DNA from: Veillonellaceae bacterium
GTDB lineage: Bacteria; Bacillota_C; Negativicutes; UBA1444
Direction of reading: 5' to 3'
Length of the DNA stretch: 64,000 nucleotides
NCBI GenBank assembly: GCA_012798135.1
Contig: JAAZNU010000005.1
Coordinates: 16,752-80,751, forward strand
Positions 52,384 to 60,712 of the stretch are shown one piece after another. The position numbers and the translations under genes are program-made. Position 1 is the stretch's first letter. Each line of letters opens with the position of its first letter. The notes under the pieces are model-generated. The model saw only the letters and a list, made by a program, of their open reading frames with translations, searched no databases and was not told the DNA's origin.

Positions 52384-55300
52384 TTATCCCACCACCAGTT
52401 TGTTGGTCTTTTTCAGGAATTTTGCCGGGATCGGCGTCCGCAGCTTCCATGTGATGTTCATGGGACAACTGCCTTCATGGCGAATGTAATCGGCAAGTCC
52501 CAAAAAAGTATAAGGTTCGGTGTTGCCAAACGTATCCTGTTTCGCTTCCCGCACGAACAACAGAATCCGACTTCCCTCCTGCCGATGATGGATGTAGCGC
52601 TGCCCGGTCGACGATTCGGCCGACGTGGTGCTCTGACTCTGCCAGTGAAACAGCCACTCGTTGATGGAATAATCATTGTACATCGTCGTCGGCGAGTAGT
52701 CTTTATCGGATTTATTCAACGTCACAAAAAACACGTCGGTTTTCTTTTTTGAGTAATGTTTCACGCCCAGACCCTGCAACGCGTCATAGTTAAAATCCTC
52801 CATCGCCGTGGCAATCTGGCGCAGCGAATAGTCGCCATGCAGTTCCAGCGGACACTCGAATCCCAAATCCACCGATTCTCCGGTCAGCTCGATCTTGTCG
52901 AAGTTAACCCGCAGCAACTCCAGCACCTCCGACAGCAGCACGGGGGACTCCGCCAAGTCCGCCAGGTTTCTCCGCACCGCATCACCGTCCAAGTGTTCGG
53001 CCGACTCGTTCCAGACCGTCACGTAGAACATTTGCAACAACAACCGTTGCGATGCGTTCAGTCGCATCAAATCCAAACCGCCGATACGAGGCAGCACTTC
53101 CAGGAGAAACTTAATCCAGTGCGGTGAACGAATGGCGCAGAGACGGGAAAAAGCCCGCGTCAAAACCGCTTCGGCCGGCTCCGTGAAGAAGCCGCGGACT
53201 TCGGCCTGCACGCACAGGCGTGAAAAAGTGCCGCGCTTGTATAGCGCCCTAGGATCCAGATGGTAATGATCCAAAAAACGGGCCAAGGTCAGCGGCTGCC
53301 CGCTGTCCTCCTCGAAGCTCTTCAAGCGGGATATGAGTCCGGACTGCGTCCCAAACCCGCTCCGAATGTTGTTTAGCACATACTCGCGGGCCTGACGCTC
53401 CAACTGGATGAAGCACCCCTTGGGCACGGACATGAAGCCGTCCCGAAGCTCCCGCGGCACGCCACGGTTCGTGTTGCTGAGCAGGGCAGCGAACTTCTCT
53501 TCGAAGTTATATTTTTTGTGAGCCTGGCCAATAAAGTCCAAAACGGTCAGGCAATCTTTGTTTTCCACCAACCGCAGCCCCCGGCCCAGTTGCTGCAAGA
53601 ATACGGTCAGACTCTCGGTGGGCCGCAGAAACAACACCGTGTTGATTTCTGGAATGTCTATTCCTTCGTTGTAGAGGTCGACCACAAAAATAAACCGGAC
53701 ATCGCCCCGCACCAGACGGGATTTTGCTGAATTCCGGTCTTCCTCGGGCGACGTTCCCGCAAGGAACAGCGACGGAATGTTATGCGCGTTGAAATACTCC
53801 GCCATAAACCGGGCGTGCTCGACCGAAACGCAAAAACCGAGGCCCTTCACCGTCTCGATGTCTGTGACATATTTCAGGATGGACCGGATAATCAGATCGG
53901 CCCGGCGCTCGGCCGACGCCCGCACGAGAGTATACAGGTTGGAGAGCGCCGTTTTGTCATATCCACCCCGTACCCAGCGCAACTCCCGCAGATCAACAGT
54001 ATCGGTCACCCCAAAATATTGGAACGGCGACAGGAGTTTACGGTCGATCGCCTCCGGAAGGCGGATTTCCGCCGCGATCCTCTGATCAAAATACTCCAGG
54101 ATGCTGCGGCCGTCCATCCGTTCCGGCGTGGCCGTCAGGCCCAACAAAATCTTCGGTCGATAATGAGTCAACAGATTCTGATAGGTCGGCGCTGCGGCAT
54201 GATGGAATTCATCCACGACAATATAATCGTAATATCCCGATGAAGTTTTGGTCTGAAACTCCTGCGAATGAAAAGTCTGCACTGACAGGAACAGATGCGC
54301 GATCTCGTCGGGTCGATAGCCGCCGACAAACAACTGCCCGAAATTCTCGTCCCGGAGCACGCCTCGGAAGCAAGCCAGGCTTTGCTCCAAAATCTCCTGG
54401 CGGTGGGCTACGAACAGCAATCGGTTGGGCTGGCCGGGATGCGCCTTGCAAAACCGTTTGTAGTCAAAAGCCGAAATCACCGTTTTTCCGGTTCCGGTGG
54501 CCGCAACAACCAGGTTTTTGTAATGGCCGCGTACCTGCCGCTCCGCCACCAGTTTGTCGAGAATCTCCTGTTGATAGGGATACGGCTGGACATCAAACAG
54601 ATACGGTCTTGCCTGCATATCACCCGTCTGGCGTTCCGCCCGCAGCGCCCGGGCCAACCGAACCTCCTGCTCGGCGTGATAGGGCTCAAAATCGCCGGAG
54701 TTCCAGTAGACTGCAAAGGTTTTGGCAATCTTGCCGACGGTGTCGGGCAGGTCTTTGGCCGTCACTTTGACATTCCACTCCAGTCCGCTGGAGATGGCGG
54801 CATTGGAAAGGTTGGAGGACCCAACATAGGCTGTCGTAAAACCCGTTTCCCGATAGAAAACATAAGTTTTTGCATGCAAGCGCGTGCGTTTGGTGTCATA
54901 GGAAATCTTGATTTCGGTATTAGGCAACGCTTGCAGCTCGGCAACGGCTTTCACGTCCGTCGCGCCCATATAGGAAGTCGTAATGATTCGCAGCTGGCCG
55001 CCGTGCTGCGTAAACCAGCGCAGCTCCTCCATGATCATCCTTAGTCCGCTCCACTTGATGAACGATACCAACAGATCGATCCGGTCGCAGGATGTGATCT
55101 CCTTCTTCAGTTCTGAAACAAGACTGGGCTCGCGAACCGCACCGGTAAACAGAGAACTGACCGCCAGCGAGGTCTCCGGGCGGACAATGACAGAGGGCCC
55201 GGTCAACGTCTGGGCATTATTCTGCCGGTCCAACAGTGCCAACAGTTGTTCCGCCCGCTGATCGACCAGATACTCGTCGATGTGATCGTCGCGGATTTCT

Positions 55301-55533
55301 TGTCGAATCAGGTCCAGCAGCTTGTTCACCAGCGCCACCTGTCCCTGCACCGACCCGCCCTGATCCTTCACCATTTCCAGGCATGGCTCCACTACTTCCG
55401 CCAAGTATTTGGCCAGCACCTTGGCCGCTTCCTGCGCGTCAATCGCCGCCTTTTGGAACTGGCGGTCCGGATTTTCCAGTTCTGCGGCCACCCCCTGGTT
55501 GACAACCTGCTCGTATAATCCAGATTTCAGCAT
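52384..55533 (-). CDS. PLD-nuclease / DEAD-type helicase / DUF3427 protein
   Basis: A 1049-residue multidomain protein. A phospholipase-D-like nuclease domain at about 125-300 has one HKD-type site (RLHAKTYVFYRETG, then YVGSSNLSNAA). An SF2 helicase at about 315-700 shows Walker A VVAATGTGKTVIS, DEFHH box IVVDEFHHAAAP, motif III LLGLTATPERMDG and motif VI QQLGRGLRLVENK. The C-terminal DUF3427 domain (about 750-1049) ends TFLGLADYIRHEGSCPMNI. This architecture is widespread as a single gene and recurs among phage-defence genes, but its action is not settled. GAGG precedes the ATG. Confidence 0.92.
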   Translation of the reverse strand: MLKSGLYEQVVNQGVAAELENPDRQFQKAAIDAQEAAKVLAKYLAEVVEPCLEMVKDQGGSVQGQVALVNKLLDLIRQEIRDDHIDEYLVDQRAEQLLALLDRQNNAQTLTGPSVIVRPETSLAVSSLFTGAVREPSLVSELKKEITSCDRIDLLVSFIKWSGLRMIMEELRWFTQHGGQLRIITTSYMGATDVKAVAELQALPNTEIKISYDTKRTRLHAKTYVFYRETGFTTAYVGSSNLSNAAISSGLEWNVKVTAKDLPDTVGKIAKTFAVYWNSGDFEPYHAEQEVRLARALRAERQTGDMQARPYLFDVQPYPYQQEILDKLVAERQVRGHYKNLVVAATGTGKTVISAFDYKRFCKAHPGQPNRLLFVAHRQEILEQSLACFRGVLRDENFGQLFVGGYRPDEIAHLFLSVQTFHSQEFQTKTSSGYYDYIVVDEFHHAAAPTYQNLLTHYRPKILLGLTATPERMDGRSILEYFDQRIAAEIRLPEAIDRKLLSPFQYFGVTDTVDLRELRWVRGGYDKTALSNLYTLVRASAERRADLIIRSILKYVTDIETVKGLGFCVSVEHARFMAEYFNAHNIPSLFLAGTSPEEDRNSAKSRLVRGDVRFIFVVDLYNEGIDIPEINTVLFLRPTESLTVFLQQLGRGLRLVENKDCLTVLDFIGQAHKKYNFEEKFAALLSNTNRGVPRELRDGFMSVPKGCFIQLERQAREYVLNNIRSGFGTQSGLISRLKSFEEDSGQPLTLARFLDHYHLDPRALYKRGTFSRLCVQAEVRGFFTEPAEAVLTRAFSRLCAIRSPHWIKFLLEVLPRIGGLDLMRLNASQRLLLQMFYVTVWNESAEHLDGDAVRRNLADLAESPVLLSEVLELLRVNFDKIELTGESVDLGFECPLELHGDYSLRQIATAMEDFNYDALQGLGVKHYSKKKTDVFFVTLNKSDKDYSPTTMYNDYSINEWLFHWQSQSTTSAESSTGQRYIHHRQEGSRILLFVREAKQDTFGNTEPYTFLGLADYIRHEGSCPMNITWKLRTPIPAKFLKKTNKLVVG

Positions 55534-55578
55534 TGCAATCGCCTCAACTCTTTCGTCCTTGCAAAACCTGCGGACAAG

Positions 55579-56184
55579 TCAAATCTGTTTCAGCAGCTCC
55601 CAGGCCAGCCCGGCCAGTCGCGTCGATTGGGGATTGCGCAGGTATTTGACATCCAGATCGTTGATCCGCACCCGGTCCAGACCATCGGCATCCTTCAGGA
55701 CGCTGCACAGCCGCCAGGTCCGTTCGCGCGCGCCGGCATCCACCTTCGCCAGATCCGCCTTCGCCTGGTGGTCGTCGATGCAGTGATAGGTGACCATGAA
55801 CTTCAACGCCGCGAAGTCCGTCGGATCCGTTGGCGCCAGATTCAGCGCCGCCATTTTTTCCACGCTGCGTTTCCCGTGTACATAGCACAATCCGTCGTTG
55901 TCACGGCCGATATCGTGATACAGGGCGGCGGAGATCAACAGCTCCCGGTCCGGCGCCGGCAAAGCGCACAGTTCGCAAATCATCAGCGTGTGAAACAACA
56001 CCCGCCAGGCATGCTTCACCCCATGGATGCTCCGCGGCCGCTCGAAATACGAATCGAATCCGGCGAGCTGCGAATACTGCTCATACGAGCGGACCACCGG
56101 CAACCATTCCGGTCCGCCCATGACTTCCCGCAACGTCAGCGGAGAAGCTAAACTCATCGCCGCCAGTCCATGTCCGTTTCCCAT
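55579..56184 (-). CDS. HD-domain phosphohydrolase
   Basis: A 201-residue HD-superfamily protein. Metal ligands are visible in SIHGVKHAWRVLFHTLMIC (first His), AALYHDIGRDNDG (the HD pair) and VLKDADGLDRVRI (last Asp). These are metal-dependent phosphatases or phosphodiesterases acting on nucleotides; substrate unknown. A strong GGAGG precedes the ATG. It lies 45 bases upstream of the helicase gene in the same direction. Confidence 0.85.
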   Translation of the reverse strand: MGNGHGLAAMSLASPLTLREVMGGPEWLPVVRSYEQYSQLAGFDSYFERPRSIHGVKHAWRVLFHTLMICELCALPAPDRELLISAALYHDIGRDNDGLCYVHGKRSVEKMAALNLAPTDPTDFAALKFMVTYHCIDDHQAKADLAKVDAGARERTWRLCSVLKDADGLDRVRINDLDVKYLRNPQSTRLAGLAWELLKQI

Positions 56185-56218
56185 AAACGTCCTCCCTCGC
56201 TTGCTGCGTCCTCATACG

Positions 56219-56253
56219 AAAAATCGGCTGCTTCCCGCGGGAAAACAGCCGAT
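56219..56253 (-). terminator. Terminator of the flavoprotein/aldo-keto reductase operon
   Basis: Minus-strand stem ATCGGCTG..TTCCC / GGGAA..CAGCCGAT followed by TTTT, 50 bases after the stop. Confidence 0.8.
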
Positions 56254-56303
56254 GGGGAACAGGAGCCGCTCGTCGTTATGATCGTATCGATCGAGGCCGC
56301 CGT

Positions 56304-57167
56304 TTATTTCTTGCTGTCGATGTAGCCGATGGCGTTCAGCACCGCCGTCAGTCCTTCGCCGACCGCCCGGGCGATCTGCCAGGGTTTGCCGGTGCAGTCG
56401 CCGGCCGCGTACACGCCGGGCACGTTCGTCGCCTGGTCGCGGTCCACCTTCACAAACGGACCGTCCATCGCCAGTTCCGGCAGCAACGTCTCGGCCGGGT
56501 CGGACTGGCGCAGGATAAAGATGCCGTCCACCTTCAGTTCGCCGGCATCGGTCGTCAGCCCCGTCACCTCGTCGGTCCCCAGCACCGCCTGCGGTCGGGC
56601 CTTCAGCACCTCGATCGTCGGCTGCTTCGGCTGGTACTCCGTCTTATACTGCGGAATGAAATACACGACCGGGCAGATTTCGCCGAGAAAATCCGCGTCA
56701 TGCTCCCCTTCCTCGGTGTAGGCGATGACCGCCACCGGCTTGTCGCGATAGAGCATGCCGTCGCAGGTCGCGCAATAGCAGACGCCTTTGCCGACCAGGT
56801 CCTTTTCACCATCGAGCATCGCCGAATTGCTGACGCCGATGGCCAGAACGACAGTTTTGGCCTCATAGGTGTTGTTCGGGGTCAACAGCGTAAAAGTGTC
56901 GCCGGCGAACACATTGGTCACTTTTTCCTTGATCAGGGTCGGGCCGGCGGCCAGGGCGTGGTCGGCGAACTGTTTCATCAAATCTTTGCCGGGCGTGGCC
57001 GGCAGGCCGGGATAGTTATTGATCGCATGGGCTTTCTGCAGTTTGGGGCTGAAATCCATGTGCTCGAACAGGGCCACGCTCTTGTTGCGCACCCGCGCCG
57101 TCAGCGCCGCCGACAGGCCCGCCGGCCCTGCGCCGATAATGGCCACGTCAAAAATCTGGTCCGCCAT
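56304..57167 (-). CDS. Thioredoxin reductase-like flavoprotein with atypical NADPH domain
   Basis: A 287-residue FAD protein. N-terminal FAD motif DVAIIGAGPAGLSAALTAR, redox pair in GVCYCATCDGMLYRDKP (CxxC) and C-terminal PGVYAAGDCTGKPWQI. Where normal TrxB has an NADPH GxGxxA loop, this protein reads VAVIAYTEEGEHDADFLGEI, with no glycine-rich motif. It is also about 25 residues shorter than usual. It may therefore take electrons from ferredoxin or another donor, as the ferredoxin-dependent flavin thioredoxin reductases of clostridia do. It follows the Fe-S aldo/keto reductase gene by 12 bases. RBS GAGGAGGG. Confidence 0.85.
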   Translation of the reverse strand: MADQIFDVAIIGAGPAGLSAALTARVRNKSVALFEHMDFSPKLQKAHAINNYPGLPATPGKDLMKQFADHALAAGPTLIKEKVTNVFAGDTFTLLTPNNTYEAKTVVLAIGVSNSAMLDGEKDLVGKGVCYCATCDGMLYRDKPVAVIAYTEEGEHDADFLGEICPVVYFIPQYKTEYQPKQPTIEVLKARPQAVLGTDEVTGLTTDAGELKVDGIFILRQSDPAETLLPELAMDGPFVKVDRDQATNVPGVYAAGDCTGKPWQIARAVGEGLTAVLNAIGYIDSKK

Positions 57168-57179
57168 GTTTTTCCCTCC

Positions 57180-58187
57180 TCAGCCCATTTCCTGGGCGAT
57201 TTTTTTCAACCGTTCCCGAATCGGCAGGTCGTAGGGACAGCGGGTTTCGCAGACGCCGCATTGGAGGCAGGCCGAAGCCTTGGCCGGCAGCGCTTCGTAT
57301 TTCGCCGCACCGGCCGTTTTCATGCCGTAGCGGGAATATTGCAGATGAATGATGAAGGTTGCCGGGATGTCGATGCCCTGGGGACAGGGCAGACAATAGC
57401 CGCAGCGGCGGCAGAAGTTCTTGCCGAGTTGCGCCACTTCCGCGTCCAGCACCGCTTTTTCCTCCGCCGTCAGCGGCCGGAGCGGGTTGGCCGCCGCCAG
57501 GTTTTCCTTGATATGGTCCGGATGGTCCATCCCCGGAATCGCCACCGTAATATCCTGACCCAGGATATAGCGCAACGCCAGCACCCGGTTCTCGATCTGG
57601 CCGCCGCCCAGCGGTTTCATCACGATCCGGCCGATGTCCATTTCCTTGGCCAGCGGGAACAGCTTCTCCAGCGGTTTCGGCTCGACGGCGTTGAACGGCG
57701 CCTGCACCGTGGCGAACTCATTGGTCTTGATGCCTTCGACCAACAGATCGTAGTCGTGGCCGGTAATGCCGATGAACCGGATCTTGCCGGCCTGCTGCGC
57801 TTCCTTCAGCGCCTCCAGCGCCCCACCGGGACCCATCGCCTGCTCATACTCCTCGCGTTTCTTCACATTATGAATCTGATACAGGTCGATATAGTCCGTT
57901 TTCAGCAGGCGCAGGCTGGTGTCGATATCCTCGGCCATGCCCGCTTTGGACCGTTTCAGACTTTTCGTCGCCAGATAGTACTCGCTGCGCCGCGACGAGA
58001 TGTGGCGGCCGATTTTTTCCTCGCTGTCGGTGTAGGCCCGGGCGGTGTCGATAAAGTTGATGCCGCTGTCCAGCGCCTTGTGCAGGACTTCTCCGGCCTC
58101 CTCCATTGTACAGCGCTGCATCGGCAGTGCGCCGAAGCCGATGCAGGTAACCTCCATGCCGGTCCGGCCCAGTCTTCGTTTTTCCAT
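57180..58187 (-). CDS. Aldo/keto reductase with C-terminal 2[4Fe-4S] ferredoxin domain
   Basis: A 335-residue protein. The N-terminal aldo/keto reductase barrel (1-245) has LGRTGMEVTCIGFGALPM, SGINFIDTARAYTDSEEKIG (Asp/Tyr), LATKSLKRS (Lys) and YIDLYQIHNV (His). The C-terminal part has two cysteine clusters, CRRCGYCLPCPQG and CLQCGVCETRCPYDLPI, predicted to bind Fe-S clusters. Such proteins transfer electrons between an unknown carbonyl substrate and ferredoxin or a flavoprotein. It is co-transcribed with the flavoprotein downstream. AGGGAGG precedes the ATG. Confidence 0.9.
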   Translation of the reverse strand: MEKRRLGRTGMEVTCIGFGALPMQRCTMEEAGEVLHKALDSGINFIDTARAYTDSEEKIGRHISSRRSEYYLATKSLKRSKAGMAEDIDTSLRLLKTDYIDLYQIHNVKKREEYEQAMGPGGALEALKEAQQAGKIRFIGITGHDYDLLVEGIKTNEFATVQAPFNAVEPKPLEKLFPLAKEMDIGRIVMKPLGGGQIENRVLALRYILGQDITVAIPGMDHPDHIKENLAAANPLRPLTAEEKAVLDAEVAQLGKNFCRRCGYCLPCPQGIDIPATFIIHLQYSRYGMKTAGAAKYEALPAKASACLQCGVCETRCPYDLPIRERLKKIAQEMG

Positions 58188-58234
58188 GATGTACCTCCCT
58201 GAACAAGACTATTTTTTATGTGATCACTCGCTAA

Positions 58235-58873
58235 CTATTTTTCAGGTTCCATCCGCTTCGCAGGCATCGTCCTTGAAAGAGCGGCGGCATTGATTTGCAA
58301 ATCCACATCCGCAGCAACCGCGACAAAAAACATCGGTTGTTCCGCACATTGCAATCCGCAATTATTGTCATCACCCTTGCGGAACTGCGCGTCAATCAAT
58401 TCCCGGATCTGCGCACTGTCATCCAGATTTTTTTGCACTTCGCGCAAGTTTGCCCAAACAGAAATCGTCAGGGGAATCTCCAACCAATTTAAAGTTTTAA
58501 TGCTATGCGGATGCAGTTCAACATTTGCATAAGTAACTTCCGGCCCCCCTTGCGAGGAACGTTGTGATGTCACTTTCTTGACCTGCGTTACTACAGCATA
58601 TCCAATATAGCCTTTTTCCACAACAACCGTTCCATTTACAACAACCGGTTCTAAGGTCTTAAACGACAACGCCTTCCCGACAAACAAGGTCTTCAGGCCC
58701 GGCATTCCAACCAATTGGACGGGAATCACCGTCCCCTGGGGAATAAAGGCATTGCCGATAATCACATTAGAAGTTTCAACCGCTTGCGCCCCTGCCAATG
58801 ATCCAGTGAAGCACAGTGTGAATACGGCAATCCACATCGCCAACAAACATGTCCTGTCGCGGAAAAATTTCAA
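58235..58873 (-). CDS. Secreted protein of unknown function (paralogue of the next gene)
   Basis: A 212-residue exported protein with a signal peptide (about 10-32, ending GSLAGAQA). The mature part starts VIIGNAFIPQGTVIPVQL and resembles the protein encoded at 58902-59696 in three places: GNAFIPQGTVI, LSFKTLEPVVVNGTVVV with GYIGYAVV, and VAADVDLQINAAALSRTM near the end. It contains CGLQC, possibly a disulfide. No family is recognised. It is probably a cell-envelope protein. Confidence 0.72.
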   Translation of the reverse strand: MKFFRDRTCLLAMWIAVFTLCFTGSLAGAQAVETSNVIIGNAFIPQGTVIPVQLVGMPGLKTLFVGKALSFKTLEPVVVNGTVVVEKGYIGYAVVTQVKKVTSQRSSQGGPEVTYANVELHPHSIKTLNWLEIPLTISVWANLREVQKNLDDSAQIRELIDAQFRKGDDNNCGLQCAEQPMFFVAVAADVDLQINAAALSRTMPAKRMEPEK

Positions 58874-58901
58874 TTTCTCATCCCCTCAATCAATGCATAT
58901 T

Positions 58902-59696
58902 TCATTTGCGATAATAGTTTCCGGTTTCAATAGATGTAGTCGTAAGATAGGGCTTCATTTTTTCCGAAAGATCTTCCTTGGCAACTTTCAGGTCAACATC
59001 TTTGACAACCGTTACCTGGAAACGGGTAAAAGGCGGAATTTGCTGATCTTCGCCCTGCAAAGCGGCCGCAGAAAAAATCAGCAGGAGTCCGCCGGATACA
59101 TAGTCGGGCCAATATTTATTATATCTGGAAATTACACTTTTATTCGAAGCACCCAATCCGTACCAGACACTGGCAACGCCGCCGGCTGAAAAAGCCCCTG
59201 CAAGGAAGTGTTTACCTCCGCCGGCTTTTTGCAGGCCTTGCGGACTCATTGTAGTGTCGATGTCTTTCAAATTCTCATATTGATTGATATTCACGCCAAA
59301 AATCACCGGAATTTCAATTCCATCAATGGTCTTTAAGCTGACCGGCCGCATCTCGATCTTTCCGCCGACGCCAAAGTTTCCGGCCTTCCGGGCGATACTT
59401 ACAAACGCCTTTCCCGCCGTTCCATATCGTACTATGGGGACATTCGCCACATTGAGGTTTTCGATGGTTCGAAACATTACTGCTTGTCCAACCGCATTCT
59501 GCGCCGAGGAAAGCGGCGTAATCAACTCGCAATTGATTACCGTCCCCGCCGGGATATAGGCATTGCCAGGACCGACTTCCGGCAAAAGCGGTTTAGGCGA
59601 CAGCAGCGATTCCGCTGCAAATACCGGCTGAACAAACGTCAGACAGAGCAGGAACATTATCAGGGTAATATGCTTACAGTAAATTATTTTCCCCAA
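58902..59696 (-). CDS. Secreted protein of unknown function (paralogue of the previous gene)
   Basis: A 264-residue exported protein. Signal peptide about 1-28 (LIMFLLCLTFVQPVFAA). The mature part has GPGNAYIPAGTVINCELITPL, then VMFRTIENLNVANVPIV and GTAGKAFVSIARKAGNFGVGGKIEM, then a Gly/Ala-rich stretch and a hydrophobic segment (YVSGGLLLIFSAAALQG), ending VTVVKDVDLKVAKEDLSEKM. GNAYIPAGTVI and the VDL ending align with its neighbour, 28 bases away. The beta-rich N-terminal domain recalls BON/pilus-type envelope proteins, but no firm match. Confidence 0.72.
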   Translation of the reverse strand: MGKIIYCKHITLIMFLLCLTFVQPVFAAESLLSPKPLLPEVGPGNAYIPAGTVINCELITPLSSAQNAVGQAVMFRTIENLNVANVPIVRYGTAGKAFVSIARKAGNFGVGGKIEMRPVSLKTIDGIEIPVIFGVNINQYENLKDIDTTMSPQGLQKAGGGKHFLAGAFSAGGVASVWYGLGASNKSVISRYNKYWPDYVSGGLLLIFSAAALQGEDQQIPPFTRFQVTVVKDVDLKVAKEDLSEKMKPYLTTTSIETGNYYRK

Positions 59697-59791
59697 CGCT
59701 ATACACCATCTTTCCCCACAGCTTAGAGTACTCTTTTTCTTTCTACTCCTAATTCTATATTAGACCTTGCCGCCGGAATTCCTTTCGGCAG

Positions 59792-60550
59792 TCAAAGTTC
59801 TTTTGGCGGCCGGGCCAGCCAGCCCCCGGCCATCAGCAATTCCCTGACCACCGCCAGGTGTTGCCCCACCCGGTCCGCCAACGGCTGCTGTCCTGAGGTT
59901 TCCACCGTGAACGCGGCGATGCCCAGAGCCTTGCCGGCGTACCAGGCCGCACTCCGGCGAATGGGCGGGCCGAGCCGGGTAAACTTTTTAACTTCCTCGT
60001 CGATTTCGCGGTTAACGGCTTCAATCGTCGCCGTCGCCAGCGCATCGCTGGCCGGGTTGTCCGCCGGCAGCAGGGACTGACCGAGGGAGGTCCGGTCGAG
60101 TTTATGGAAAGTGCGGCCTTCATGCAGGTCGACCAACAGACTGATCCGATGTTCCTCCATCAGGGCGATGATCGCTTCGCCCATCCGCTCCGCCGGCGTT
60201 TCACCGTTATCGGGCGGATAGACCCGGTTCATGTCGCCGCCGCCATCCGGCACATAGCGTAACTTGACCGCCAGCCCCGGCATATTGACACGGGGCACCA
60301 CCACAATTTTTCCCGACACCGGCTGCAACGTGCAGACCTGCGCCGCCGCCAGTGCCCCGGCCGGTTCATTGCCATGGACGCCGCCGAGGATCAGCGCTGT
60401 CGGACCGGGTTTTCCCGAATCCGCGATGCAGCCCTCCGTTTGCCAGCGGGTGCCCGCCTGCAGCGTGAAATGCTCGGCTGCCAGCGCCGCCGTAGCTGTC
60501 AAGGCAAGGCAAAGAACGAGTATTAAAGATGTCAGCCACTTTCTGCCCAT
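59792..60550 (-). CDS. Secreted succinylglutamate desuccinylase/aspartoacylase-like (M14) protein
   Basis: A 252-residue exported protein of the AstE/AspA branch of zinc carboxypeptidases. Signal peptide MGRKWLTSLILVLCLALTATAALA. Zinc site: ILGGVHGNEPAGALAA (HxxE) and LLVDLHEGRTFHK (His). Substrate residues in PGGDMNRVYP-like VPDGGGDMNRVYPPDNG, and the likely catalytic Glu in FTVETSGQQPL. Export suggests it acts on an extracellular amide rather than on arginine catabolism. I start at 60550 (GGTGAGG upstream). Confidence 0.82.
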   Translation of the reverse strand: MGRKWLTSLILVLCLALTATAALAAEHFTLQAGTRWQTEGCIADSGKPGPTALILGGVHGNEPAGALAAAQVCTLQPVSGKIVVVPRVNMPGLAVKLRYVPDGGGDMNRVYPPDNGETPAERMGEAIIALMEEHRISLLVDLHEGRTFHKLDRTSLGQSLLPADNPASDALATATIEAVNREIDEEVKKFTRLGPPIRRSAAWYAGKALGIAAFTVETSGQQPLADRVGQHLAVVRELLMAGGWLARPPKEL

Positions 60551-60654
60551 ACGCCTCACCCGCCCTTTACCCCACATATCGCGTCGCAACCTTATTTCCA
60601 TGGTTTTGTTTTCTCTGCAACGTTCTCAATTTCCTTCATTCCCGCGAACGCAAA

Positions 60655-60690
60655 CTACCCCCGGCCGCTTTTCCAAACGACAGGGGGTAG
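60655..60690 (-). terminator. Hairpin after the M20 remnant
   Basis: 8-bp stem CTACCCCC / GGGGGTAG, about 25 bases after the stop of the M20 reading frame. T tract weak. Confidence 0.5.
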
Positions 60691-60712
60691 CATGTTGTAT
60701 CTCAGTAAGTTT

